Part shown: positions 16,227 through 24,788 of the stretch, one piece after another
Layout of the letters: the number at the start of each line of letters is the position of its first letter
How positions within the stretch are numbered: position 1 is the stretch's first letter
NCBI GenBank assembly: GCA_023459795.1
Contig: JAEWSP010000018.1
Coordinates: forward strand, 65,901 to 129,900
Direction of reading: 5' to 3'
Source of the DNA: Bacillota bacterium
GTDB taxonomy: Bacteria > Bacillota_I > Bacilli_A > RFN20 > CAG-288
Length of the DNA stretch: 64,000 bases
Notes under the pieces: model-generated
Database searches by the model: none
Seen by the model: only the letters and a program-made list of their open reading frames with translations
Told to the model about the DNA's origin: nothing
Position numbers and translations under genes: made by a program

Positions 16227-16877
16227 TTATTTTTCTTTTGTTTTCAGTTCATCAGGAATCGGAACGGATGTCGTCCCCACTTCATCGATTGACCAGCGAG
16301 TTTCCCAATTAAAATAATCATTTTTGCTCGTCGAACTCCATAGGATTTCTTTAATTTCCCCGTCCTCGGCATAATAAGAATACGTCTGCGAGTAATCCTT
16401 CCCTTCAAAATAGATTCCGGTATAACACTTGTTCTTGCTGTTGTAGGAAAGCTTGGAATAATCCAAGAACCAATCCATCTTTGCTCCATTGTAAGGCATA
16501 CTCACAATACACCAGCCATATCCATTTTTTGAGCAGTAATACACACGAGAACCTTGGACCTGAGAATTAGGTTCTTCATTCGGATTTGGCAGCCAAGATA
16601 TGCAGGAACATGCCTCAGGATTATCCGGTTCTACATCATTCGTATAGGAATAATACTGGTTTACGTAATCATATTGGTACAATTCCGGGAATTCAGGATT
16701 CGGAGTACGGACTCCATCTTCCACTCCGATATTGTCAGCAAACACCCTGCTTAAGGTAAAAGAGGATTTGGTCAGCTCTCCAACAGAGGAATCATATTCC
16801 TCTTTGCTAAGCTTTGTAGAGTTCTTTGAACAGCCCGGAAGAAAGGAAGCACAAAAGGTAAGAAAGAGAATCTGCAT
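16227..16877 (-). CDS. Putative lipoprotein whose natural start is out of frame at an A8 tract
   Basis: The 216-residue frame starts at ATG 16877 (MQILFLTFCASFLPGCSKN). It has the hydrophobic core and lipobox-like LPGC of a lipoprotein signal, but it lacks the usual basic start. Just upstream an ATG (16893-16891) follows a good Shine-Dalgarno sequence (AAGGGAG, 16915-16909) and is followed by eight A. With eight A it runs out of frame; with seven A it would read MKKTVMQILFL in frame and complete a normal signal peptide. The mature part (Tyr-, Asn- and Ser-rich, several Cys) matches no family I recognise. Translation may rely on slippage at the A tract, on the weaker inner ATG, or the gene may be off in this genome copy. 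Confidence 0.6.
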   Translation of the reverse strand: MQILFLTFCASFLPGCSKNSTKLSKEEYDSSVGELTKSSFTLSRVFADNIGVEDGVRTPNPEFPELYQYDYVNQYYSYTNDVEPDNPEACSCISWLPNPNEEPNSQVQGSRVYYCSKNGYGWCIVSMPYNGAKMDWFLDYSKLSYNSKNKCYTGIYFEGKDYSQTYSYYAEDGEIKEILWSSTSKNDYFNWETRWSIDEVGTTSVPIPDELKTKEK

Positions 16878-17143
16878 TACTGTTTTTTTTCATGTTTTCC
16901 ATCATTTTCTCCCTTTTGGTAATTCACCCATTGTAGGAGCGGGACCGTAACTTTTAAATGCCGGCCTGCCCTCCCGATTAACTCTTCGTTAGCGTATTCT
17001 GCCTCATCAAAAACTGGCCGGGGTTCCTTATTTATTGGTCTTATCCCGGCATCAAAAAAACAAAACCTGGAAATTGTTCCTTCTTATCTAAAAACCAAGC
17101 CTTAATTCCTTTACCAGACACAAAAGATAAACGCTTAAAAAGC

Positions 17144-18844
17144 TTATTTCTTTTCCGTAATCTTCCCGTTTTTAACCAGGAGAACCTTGTTGAAGCCAAG
17201 CTGATCGCTAAGCCTGTGGGAAATCGATAGAACGGTTCTGCTGCTGCTTGCAGCAGAAAGGGCCCGGATGACTTCCTGCTCCGTTTCGGAGTCGAGGTTA
17301 GCGGAAATCTCGTCCAGCAAAAGAATAGAAGGAGAATTCACAAGGGCACGGGCAAGGCCTAATAGCTGCAACTGTCCTCTTGAGAAATCGGTCTCCTTGA
17401 AGGGGGCATGATAACCACCTTTTATCCTGGTAGAGACATAATCATCCAGGAAGGCTTCCTTCATCGCCTTATGGACTGCATCCAAAGAAATCGACTCATC
17501 CCCTAAGGTAACCTGATCCAGAACCGTACCGGGAACAGGGGAGAACCCCTGTTCGACGTATCCGAAGATCTTCTTCTTTTCCTCGTCCGGAATCTGGATG
17601 GTACTGACTCCGTTCACAAGGATTGCTCCCTCGGTTGGAGGAAGAAGCCCGAGGATCAGCTTGAAGAGGGTGGTCTTTCCGATTCCGGTTCTCCCGGTCA
17701 GGGATGCCTGGTCCAAGGAAGAGAGGGAGAAAGAAGCATGGTCAAAGATATATTCCGTTCCGTCTTCGTAGCGGAAAGAGAGATTGTCAAATTGGAGAAT
17801 TGGTTTATTTGGCCTAGATAATACATAGGAAGCAGTAAAGGTCTGGTCTTTTCCGTTTATTTCTTCTTCGTTGAGGAATTCCTCTACCCGGATGACACCA
17901 GAGAAGCCTTCCTGCAGGGACTGGAAGTCCTGCCCGAGTTCTTTCACCGGAGAGAAAAGATCCTGGATCAGGTTCAGGGAAGCAGCAAAGGAGCCGACGG
18001 TAAGACCGACAATCTGGGAAGAGGAATCCAGATTCATCGTCTTGACGACAGCAAAGGTAACCAAGGCGATGACGAGGGACTGAAGCAGATCAATAAGGGG
18101 CGGATAGAAGGAATCGAACAATGCCGTTCTGTTCTGTGCCTTGTCGCCATCGATCAGCTTCTCGTTGAATTTGCCTTCCCGATACCCTCTCTTCCCGAGG
18201 TTATGGACAGTAACCGCCGTATCGATGGATTCGGAGAGCATATTGCTTTCCTTGTTTAAGGCAGTCCTTACCTGAAGCTGCGCCTTCTTGCTCTTCCGGC
18301 GGAACAGTTCCGTAAGGAGAAAAATCAGCGGAACGGTAGCGAGAAGTATCAGTCCCAGCACCCAGCTGAAATAGAACACGGAGACCGTAATAGAGATAAT
18401 CTTCAGGGAAGAAACAAGAATAGAAACCAGTCCGCTCTCAAACAAGGTTTCGATTGCTGTGACATCATCCATGATGTGGGATGTCATCTCGCCGGTTCCG
18501 TGCTTGGTGAAATACCCGGGTTTCATCTTATGTGTCTTCTGGATCATCAGCCTCCTAAGGTCTGCAATCATCTCCTGGCCCATCCTATCGACAAGATAGG
18601 TCTCCAGGAAGGAGAACATTGCGGAGAGAAGATAGCTTCCGAAGTAGAGCAGGGTAATGCCTAGGAAGGAGACTCCGACTTCGGCTGCCGTATCAAAGTA
18701 CTGATCGAAGATGATCTTCAGAAAGAAGGATGGGGCAAGGACAAGAGAGGATTCCATCAGTATCGAAACAGCAAGAAGGATTGTCTCCTTGATATGTTTC
18801 CGGATATATCCTTTCAGGAAGGACCGGACTGTGAATTTTTTCAT
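17144..18844 (-). CDS. ABC exporter, subunit with catalytic Walker B and degenerate signature
   Basis: This is one half of a heterodimeric ABC exporter: six membrane segments (residues 1-300) and a nucleotide-binding domain. The domain has Walker A GRTGIGKTT, a degenerate signature (FSRGQ instead of LSGGQ), Walker B ILLLDEIS with the catalytic Glu, and the H-loop His in SISHRL. The 566-residue protein starts at ATG 18844, which overlaps the TGA of the upstream subunit gene (ATGA) and has GGAGG 8 bases before it. Longer starts would lie inside the upstream gene. Such pairs (LmrCD, BmrCD, TM287/288 type) often export drugs or lipids; the substrate here is unknown. Confidence 0.92.
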   Translation of the reverse strand: MKKFTVRSFLKGYIRKHIKETILLAVSILMESSLVLAPSFFLKIIFDQYFDTAAEVGVSFLGITLLYFGSYLLSAMFSFLETYLVDRMGQEMIADLRRLMIQKTHKMKPGYFTKHGTGEMTSHIMDDVTAIETLFESGLVSILVSSLKIISITVSVFYFSWVLGLILLATVPLIFLLTELFRRKSKKAQLQVRTALNKESNMLSESIDTAVTVHNLGKRGYREGKFNEKLIDGDKAQNRTALFDSFYPPLIDLLQSLVIALVTFAVVKTMNLDSSSQIVGLTVGSFAASLNLIQDLFSPVKELGQDFQSLQEGFSGVIRVEEFLNEEEINGKDQTFTASYVLSRPNKPILQFDNLSFRYEDGTEYIFDHASFSLSSLDQASLTGRTGIGKTTLFKLILGLLPPTEGAILVNGVSTIQIPDEEKKKIFGYVEQGFSPVPGTVLDQVTLGDESISLDAVHKAMKEAFLDDYVSTRIKGGYHAPFKETDFSRGQLQLLGLARALVNSPSILLLDEISANLDSETEQEVIRALSAASSSRTVLSISHRLSDQLGFNKVLLVKNGKITEKK

Positions 18845-20625
18845 TTCCCTGCCTCCCCGCTTGTTGTCTGAAGCTCCCAAAGCCTCTTGTAGCAGGAAGA
18901 CTTCTTCAGCAGTTCTTCATGGGTGCCGAAAGACCATCTGCCGTTTCCTTCCAGGACCAGGATTCCATCCAGGTCCGGGAACAGGGAAAGCCTATGGGAG
19001 ACTAGAAGAATCAAGGACTCCTTCTTCCTCTCTTCCAGAACGGTCTTCCGGATTTCTCTTTCCGTTGTCACATCGATGCTGGCAAAAGGATCGTCTAAGA
19101 GGATCAGATCCTTCGGATGGGAAAGAGTTCTTGCCAAAGCAATTCTTTCCTGCTGACCTCCGGACAGCTTGACGCCTTCATTTCCAACTATTGTCTTCTC
19201 CCCTTCCGGCATACCGGAAAGATCCTTTGCAAAGGAAACAGAGGCAAGAGCTTTCCCGACATCCACATTATCTCCATATGCTACATTGTCTTTAAGAGTA
19301 TCCGTCAAAAGGTCCGCCTTATGTCCCATATAGGAGATTGTTCCGACAATCTCCGGGTCCGAATAGTCTTTAACTTCTTTTCCAAACAAGGCCATGCTTC
19401 CGGAATACGGAAGAACCTTTAGAAGCGTTTTAAGAAATACGCTTTTTCCAGAAGCAATCTCTCCTGTTATTCCGATAATCTGTCCCTTCTTTGCAGTGAA
19501 AGATAAATTTGTAATCCGGTCTTTGTTCGATAAAGTAAGGGTGTAGTCCTTCAAGACCAAGGAATCGTCCTTCTTCACTTCCTCCGGCGACTCATACGGA
19601 GCATAAGGCTTCATGAATGGCTGTATTCTCCTCCAGCTGGCAAGACCTTTCTGGACCGTTGTGAAAAGCTTTGCCGTATGGCTCGACTTCTTGGCAAGAA
19701 GAATGAAGACCGTAAGGTAAGCTTCGAAAAGTCCGTCATCCCAGACATCGGAAGGGAGAAGAGGATTAGGATAGAAAACAGGAGTACCATTCCGGACCAT
19801 TCCGATTCCGAGGTAAAGGATAGGTATCAATCCGACAAGGGCAAGGATATCGACAACAGGCATCATGGTATCGGAAAGAACGTTGCTTTTAGTCGTATCC
19901 TTCTGATACTGGGAGAGTGCCTTGCTTGCTTTTTCTTCGATTGCCTTGTCTCTTCCGTATACCCGGTAAAGGAGAGCGTGGTCGAAGGTATCGAAGGCCA
20001 GAGAGGAGACTACGGAATAGCTCTTCCGGCTCTTTGCCTGAGAAGTATAGACCAGTTTTCTCAAGACAAAAGCAACCAGGATCGAGAAAGCAACCGGGAT
20101 CAAGGCAAAGGCAGTGATCCTTGGATCAAAGAGGAAGAGATAAGCAATATAAGACAGGAACAGGATGACGGTATCGAAGATCTCGGTCGTAATCTTCCGC
20201 ATGCCTTCTACGGCTGCTTTGACATCTCCCATTGCTCTGGAGAGAAGAGCACCGACATTCTCTTTCTGCAGGTCTTCCGGTTTTTCCTGGAGCAGGTTGT
20301 TGTAGACATTGAGCCGCATCGCATGGGTTGTCTGATAAGCAAACACCCGGATTCCAAATCTCTTTCCGGAACGGAATCCTTGGACTATAAGCATTGCCAG
20401 AAGATAGTATACTAGCAATGCCAGGATAGAAGAGACATCGCTCTTTGCCGAAACAGCATTGATAAGCCTGCCCTGGAAATAAGGGTTGGCAATCATGCCG
20501 ATGTTGTATCCGATTCCAGTGACCGTGATAAAAAGAAGGAGCCAGAAATGGTCCTTCCAGTAAGACGATAAATGATCTGGTTTGTCGGTCAGTTTATAAC
20601 CGCCGGATTCGATAATGGCTTTCAT
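18841..20625 (-). CDS. ABC exporter, subunit with non-catalytic Walker B
   Basis: The 594-residue partner has the same layout: a transmembrane domain of six helices (about 30-340) and a nucleotide-binding domain. The domain has Walker A GEIASGKSV, canonical signature LSGGQ, Walker B LILLDDPFA (Asp in place of the catalytic Glu) and H-loop SHRL. Its weak Walker B would face the weak signature of the other subunit, so the pair should have one active and one degenerate ATP site. It is the first gene of the two and overlaps the second by 4 bases. A TATAAT box ends only 7 bases before the ATG at 20625, so the message may be leaderless. Confidence 0.92.
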   Translation of the reverse strand: MKAIIESGGYKLTDKPDHLSSYWKDHFWLLLFITVTGIGYNIGMIANPYFQGRLINAVSAKSDVSSILALLVYYLLAMLIVQGFRSGKRFGIRVFAYQTTHAMRLNVYNNLLQEKPEDLQKENVGALLSRAMGDVKAAVEGMRKITTEIFDTVILFLSYIAYLFLFDPRITAFALIPVAFSILVAFVLRKLVYTSQAKSRKSYSVVSSLAFDTFDHALLYRVYGRDKAIEEKASKALSQYQKDTTKSNVLSDTMMPVVDILALVGLIPILYLGIGMVRNGTPVFYPNPLLPSDVWDDGLFEAYLTVFILLAKKSSHTAKLFTTVQKGLASWRRIQPFMKPYAPYESPEEVKKDDSLVLKDYTLTLSNKDRITNLSFTAKKGQIIGITGEIASGKSVFLKTLLKVLPYSGSMALFGKEVKDYSDPEIVGTISYMGHKADLLTDTLKDNVAYGDNVDVGKALASVSFAKDLSGMPEGEKTIVGNEGVKLSGGQQERIALARTLSHPKDLILLDDPFASIDVTTEREIRKTVLEERKKESLILLVSHRLSLFPDLDGILVLEGNGRWSFGTHEELLKKSSCYKRLWELQTTSGEAGK

Positions 20626-20632
20626 CTAGGTT

Positions 20633-20638
20633 ATTATA
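20633..20638 (-). promoter_or_regulatory. -10 box 7 bases before the ABC exporter operon ATG
   Basis: On the minus strand TATAAT (20638-20633) is followed by AACCTAG and then the ATG at 20625. No Shine-Dalgarno sequence fits between them. The -35 region is not close to consensus. Confidence 0.5.
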
Positions 20639-20859
20639 ACGTAAAAAAGGATTCCTTTTCTCTTTTCCCAAGAAAAAGGAAAGCACTTCCTAATTGTTTC
20701 TTTTTTCTTCCTAAAAATAATCCTCTTCCTTTTCCCTTTGTTTTTTCCTGTTTTCTTCTTGAAAAGGGACTTATCATATTGGATCTATAAGTTAAATATT
20801 TGCTCTTTGCCTTAATAACCCATAAAATAGAACCGCCTTTTCCCAAATGGAGGCTTCAT

Positions 20860-23160
20860 ATGAGTAATAGAAAACGTACCGCCTTTGCCGGGCTTCTCTT
20901 TTCTGGTTTGCTTTTGATGACATCCTGCTCCTTAAACGCTTCCCGAGGCTCTACCTCTTCTTCTACCTCCTCTACTTCTGGCGCCCCTTCTACTTCCAGT
21001 AAAAAAGCTTCTGCAATCCAGATCGTTCCACCGGATAAGAAAGAATACCGTAGAGGAGATGCCTTTGACATTTCCGGTCTTTCTGTTTCTTTGGTTTACG
21101 AAGATGGGACCAAAGAAGCAGCAAGCGACTATACCCTAACTTTTTCCGAAACGGGAGAAGAGATTGCTAACGGCGATATCCTGGATTACGAGGATGGAAC
21201 CCATACGATCACAGTAGCCGTTACAGGAGTCGGATTTGCCAGCTTTGACATCTCGACCTGGACAGCAACTCCAAAGAGCAGATACCTGGATCTTACTTCT
21301 CTTCCGACAAAGACCATCTATATTGTCAAAAACCAGGAAGCTTTCTCTTCGGAAGGCCTGGGCGCTATTTATACCGTAATTTTCCAGGGATACCTGAACG
21401 GAGTCAAGAAAACGGAACAAAAGGATACGACTGTTACCGATCTTGTTACCTTCAGCATAGATGGAAAGACTCTTTCCGAAGGAGATGTTTTCACCGTAGA
21501 TGATTACGGAACGAAAGCCGTAACCGTTACTTATTCAGAAGACGGAAAGACGGTCACAGCAGTTTTCTATATCACAATCGTAAGCGGAGACACGGCTCCG
21601 AAAAAATATACGGATACAACAAATCCCATCGTCACCGGTTCGAATACGATCAAGCTGACCATCACCAATCCCAACTCCGCTCATACGACCGGAACCAACA
21701 ACTACATCGCTCCCGATGATGTAGATGCAACGAAGTACAGCATCCCTAACTACTATGCCAAGAAGAATTATGAAAACTGGCGTTACCTTCCGACAACCGG
21801 AAAGGTTCCGCTTTTGATTGTTCCGGTATTCTTCACGGATCAGACTCAGTATGATACAACGGCAAACAGGGATCTGATGAAGAAGTGCTTCTTCGGAAAG
21901 AGCACGGACCTGAATTTCGAATCCCTGCATTCGTATTACTACAAATCCAGTTACGGAAAACTGGATTTCACCGGCTCCATTGCTCCTTCTTTCTATCCTC
22001 AGGTCAGTATTCCTGCCCTGCAATCCACTTCTACGGAGTCTTTCAGCGAGGCATCCATGTTAACTATGCTGACCGCTCTTCCGGATTACCTGAAGACCCT
22101 TGGATATGATCTCACTCAATATGATTCCGATTCTGACGGATATTTGGATAGCGTCTGGATGATATACGGACACAGCACGGAAGCAAGCTCCACCTCCAAC
22201 TGGTGGGCTTATTCCTCGACCCTTTCTGTGATCCCCGCAAGCGTAGCTTCTCCGACCGTCAACAACTTCGGATGGACTTCCTTTGATTTCCTCAATGATG
22301 ACTTTAGCGGAGGTTCCTCTATTGCAAATGCCGGAGGAGATGCCCACGTCCTGATCCATGAAACCGGACATCTTCTCGGCCTCTCGGATTATTATTCCTA
22401 CTATTCCTCGACCTACGATCCTCTTGGCGGATACGATATGATGGCCTATAACGTCGGAGATCATAATCCTTATTCCAAACTCCTTTATGGTTGGGTGGAT
22501 CCTTACCTCGTATACGGAAACAGCACCATCACCCTCAGCCTCAATACCAAAAACAATCACCAGGTCGTCCTGATTCCATATGATTCCAAAGACTACAGCG
22601 ATACAAAGTATCAGGAAACCATCCAAAACGCAGACGGAACAACCTCAACGAAGACCTGGGTGAATCCCTATGATGAATATATGATTCTGGATTTCTACAC
22701 GAACGCCAACATGGACAGCCAGTCCTATGACTGCTATGGGTCTGCTCCGATTAATGGAACCGGCGTTAGGATATACCACGCCGATCACCGCCTTTTCAAA
22801 GCCTCCGGTATTATCACCACCGTAACCGAATACTCAAATCCGGATGCTCCTCTTTCCACAACGGATCTAGTAAATGCAGCAATCAATAATTCGGAAGGCG
22901 GCGATAGAGCCGAATCCGGTTTCGGGCTTCCTACCAGCTACGATGCCTTTGATGAACTCCGTTTGATAGCTAAGGACAAGTCTATCTTGGACCTGAATGC
23001 AACACAGAAAACCTATAAGGGTGATTCCACTGCTCCTTCCGTCCTCTTCAAAGCCGGCAGTTCCTTCTCTCTTTCTTCCTACTCTGCTTCCTTCCCGAAG
23101 ACAACGACATTCAACAACGGCAAATCCTTCAGCTACAATATCTCCTTCTCCAACAACTAA
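20860..23160 (+). CDS. M6-like zinc metalloprotease lipoprotein
   Basis: This is a surface lipoprotein of 766 residues with signal peptide and lipobox (LLMTSC), then a Ser/Thr-rich linker. Two Ig-like beta domains (about 50-140 and 155-250) follow; the first has the pattern of bacterial Ig-like adhesin repeats (IQIVPPDKKEYRRGD). The catalytic domain carries HETGHLLGLSD with zinc ligands His500, His504 and Asp510 and catalytic Glu501, plus a later GGYDMMAYN turn. HExxHxxGxxD is typical of the M6 (immune inhibitor A-like) group. The ATG at 20860 is chosen because GGAGG precedes it and the earlier frame start would spoil the signal peptide. A perfect 14-bp terminator follows. It is likely a secreted protein-degrading enzyme that could feed the Opp importer. 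Confidence 0.88.
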   Translation: MSNRKRTAFAGLLFSGLLLMTSCSLNASRGSTSSSTSSTSGAPSTSSKKASAIQIVPPDKKEYRRGDAFDISGLSVSLVYEDGTKEAASDYTLTFSETGEEIANGDILDYEDGTHTITVAVTGVGFASFDISTWTATPKSRYLDLTSLPTKTIYIVKNQEAFSSEGLGAIYTVIFQGYLNGVKKTEQKDTTVTDLVTFSIDGKTLSEGDVFTVDDYGTKAVTVTYSEDGKTVTAVFYITIVSGDTAPKKYTDTTNPIVTGSNTIKLTITNPNSAHTTGTNNYIAPDDVDATKYSIPNYYAKKNYENWRYLPTTGKVPLLIVPVFFTDQTQYDTTANRDLMKKCFFGKSTDLNFESLHSYYYKSSYGKLDFTGSIAPSFYPQVSIPALQSTSTESFSEASMLTMLTALPDYLKTLGYDLTQYDSDSDGYLDSVWMIYGHSTEASSTSNWWAYSSTLSVIPASVASPTVNNFGWTSFDFLNDDFSGGSSIANAGGDAHVLIHETGHLLGLSDYYSYYSSTYDPLGGYDMMAYNVGDHNPYSKLLYGWVDPYLVYGNSTITLSLNTKNNHQVVLIPYDSKDYSDTKYQETIQNADGTTSTKTWVNPYDEYMILDFYTNANMDSQSYDCYGSAPINGTGVRIYHADHRLFKASGIITTVTEYSNPDAPLSTTDLVNAAINNSEGGDRAESGFGLPTSYDAFDELRLIAKDKSILDLNATQKTYKGDSTAPSVLFKAGSSFSLSSYSASFPKTTTFNNGKSFSYNISFSNN

Positions 23161-23165
23161 AAAGC

Positions 23166-23199
23166 AAATCATCCTGACCGGCTGGTCAGGATGATTTTT
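23166..23199. terminator. Bidirectional terminator
   Basis: AAATCATCCTGACC (23166-23179) pairs perfectly with GGTCAGGATGATTT (23184-23197), with T-runs on both strands. It ends the metalloprotease gene and, on the minus strand, overlaps the end of the DUF368 gene. Confidence 0.92.
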
Positions 23200-24220
23200 G
23201 TTTGTCTTTTTTGTCTCCTAGCTTCACCAGAAGCACAGAGATAATTATTCCAAGAGCAAGGAACGGAATTCCAAGAGCGGCATCTACGATTTCTCCCCGG
23301 GTAAGTGCACCTGTATCCTGAATCTGGAAATACCATTTCATATAGGCATCGATGAAGACTTCCCTGGAACAGAACATCATCAGGATAGAACCTAAAGACA
23401 GACCGACGATGGCTTCATTGGTAAGCTGCCTGTGCTTGCTGAAGCAATGATCCACCAGAACATTCGTAAAGAAGAATCCAAGAGCAAAGCCGACACCTAG
23501 AAGAGCATATATTACAAAGATAAGAGGATGAATAACCCAGTACCCAATATGTACTGTGTCTAGAATTCCGGAATAGATTCCGATCATCATGCAGAAGGCA
23601 CTTCCGCTAAGGCCAGGAACAACCTGGGTAAGACCGATTACCATACCGATTGGAGCAATCAATAGATATAGGGAAACAGGATAGGTAGTTCCAAATGCCT
23701 GGTCCGCTTTTTCATAAAGGGTAGATGAGGAATCAATGACTGGACGCTGGAAGATCTCGCTGCGAGTAAAATACAAAGTCAGGAAACAGATAAGAGCAGG
23801 AATCAGGAGTCCTAAAACCATCATCAACCAATCCTTGGATTGTTTCTTATAACCTTTAATATTCCTCTGCAAAACGGGGAAGGAACCAATCATCAATCCG
23901 GCAAAGAGAAGTATGGTCGAAAATGGCAGTACCTTAAGCAGGGCTTGCAACCCAAAAAGACCGGCCAGAAATCCAATCGCGTTTCCAATATAAGTGGGAA
24001 GAAGGAAAAGGAAGCAGCGTTTGAAATCTTTAAAAATATGAGCATTGGCATAAACGATCTTGTCGTACAAGCCAAAGACCATCATCAAAGCAGGAGAACT
24101 GACTCCCGGAATAATTGCAAATAGCCCCATAGCGACTCCCAAAAGCATGGCGTGGAAGAAACCTTTCCGATCATATTTGACAAAGTCGAATGTGTTAGAG
24201 TTTTCTTGTGGTTTTTCCAT
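23186..24220 (-). CDS. DUF368 membrane protein (undecaprenyl-phosphate translocase-like)
   Basis: The 344-residue protein has about nine membrane segments and the two matching half-motifs of DUF368: IIPGVSSPALMMVFGLYD near residue 40 and VVPGLSGSAFCMMIGIYSG in the second half. Members of DUF368 (PopT) have been shown to help flip undecaprenyl phosphate back across the membrane for reuse in cell-wall synthesis. That activity is known for relatives and inferred here. The ATG at 24220 has AAAGGAAG upstream and lies just after a TATAAT box (24256-24251), which makes the longer start at 24259 unlikely. Its last codons lie inside the shared terminator. Confidence 0.88.
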   Translation of the reverse strand: MEKPQENSNTFDFVKYDRKGFFHAMLLGVAMGLFAIIPGVSSPALMMVFGLYDKIVYANAHIFKDFKRCFLFLLPTYIGNAIGFLAGLFGLQALLKVLPFSTILLFAGLMIGSFPVLQRNIKGYKKQSKDWLMMVLGLLIPALICFLTLYFTRSEIFQRPVIDSSSTLYEKADQAFGTTYPVSLYLLIAPIGMVIGLTQVVPGLSGSAFCMMIGIYSGILDTVHIGYWVIHPLIFVIYALLGVGFALGFFFTNVLVDHCFSKHRQLTNEAIVGLSLGSILMMFCSREVFIDAYMKWYFQIQDTGALTRGEIVDAALGIPFLALGIIISVLLVKLGDKKDKQKSS

Positions 24221-24410
24221 TACTTTATCTTCCTTTTTTCGATAGAACTTATTATACATAATAATTCCTTTATTACCACCATTTCAAACTGTGTTTTTGG
24301 CAAAAAAACCTTGTCAATAAAGTTTTCCACAATTTATAAAAATAGAAAAGAAGTATACAAACAGTGTTTTCGAATCGATTTACCACCATTTCTATAGTGG
24401 TGGAGAACAG

Positions 24411-24720
24411 AGGTGGATAACAAAGTAGTAAAGTGGATAACTTTGGCATGTTATCCACCACTTGTCCACCAAAAATAGAGTTATCAACCGGTTGTTTGTA
24501 ACCCATAATTATTATGGTGGATAAGTGCAAAAAGCCTTTATATATAGCAAAGATTTTGTTGTTGATAACTTTCCTTTTGTGGATAACTTATCAACTTATC
24601 CACCGTGAAGTTATCCACACCCCGTTTAACCACCGTATATCCACTATACACCACGGTGGATAAGTGGTTTTAATATTTTTTATACTTAACGATTTCTTCT
24701 CATATAAGTTGGTGGATAAC
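24411..24720. other. Origin of replication, main DnaA-box cluster
   Basis: Upstream of dnaA the 310-base stretch holds at least nine DnaA boxes of the TTATCCACA type on both strands. Two are perfect (24578-24586 minus-oriented, 24611-24619 plus). Close variants lie at about 24412-24420, 24432-24440, 24451-24459, 24518-24526, 24596-24604, 24655-24663 and 24711-24720. AT-rich runs (24667-24690 and 24531-24560) are candidate unwinding elements. Many boxes read ACCACC or GGTGGATAA, so the local consensus favours a C after TTATCCAC. The position directly before dnaA is the standard bacterial oriC location. Confidence 0.9.
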
Positions 24721-24753
24721 TTTTTTCTTTCTTCTATCCAGAACGAATTAGGG

Positions 24754-24759
24754 TATAAT
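24754..24759 (+). promoter_or_regulatory. -10 box of dnaA
   Basis: TATAAT lies 29 bases before the dnaA ATG and just after the last DnaA box, so DnaA binding could repress its own gene. Confidence 0.6.
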
Positions 24760-24788
24760 CAAGAGGCTTTGAGTAGGAGGGGTGGAGA

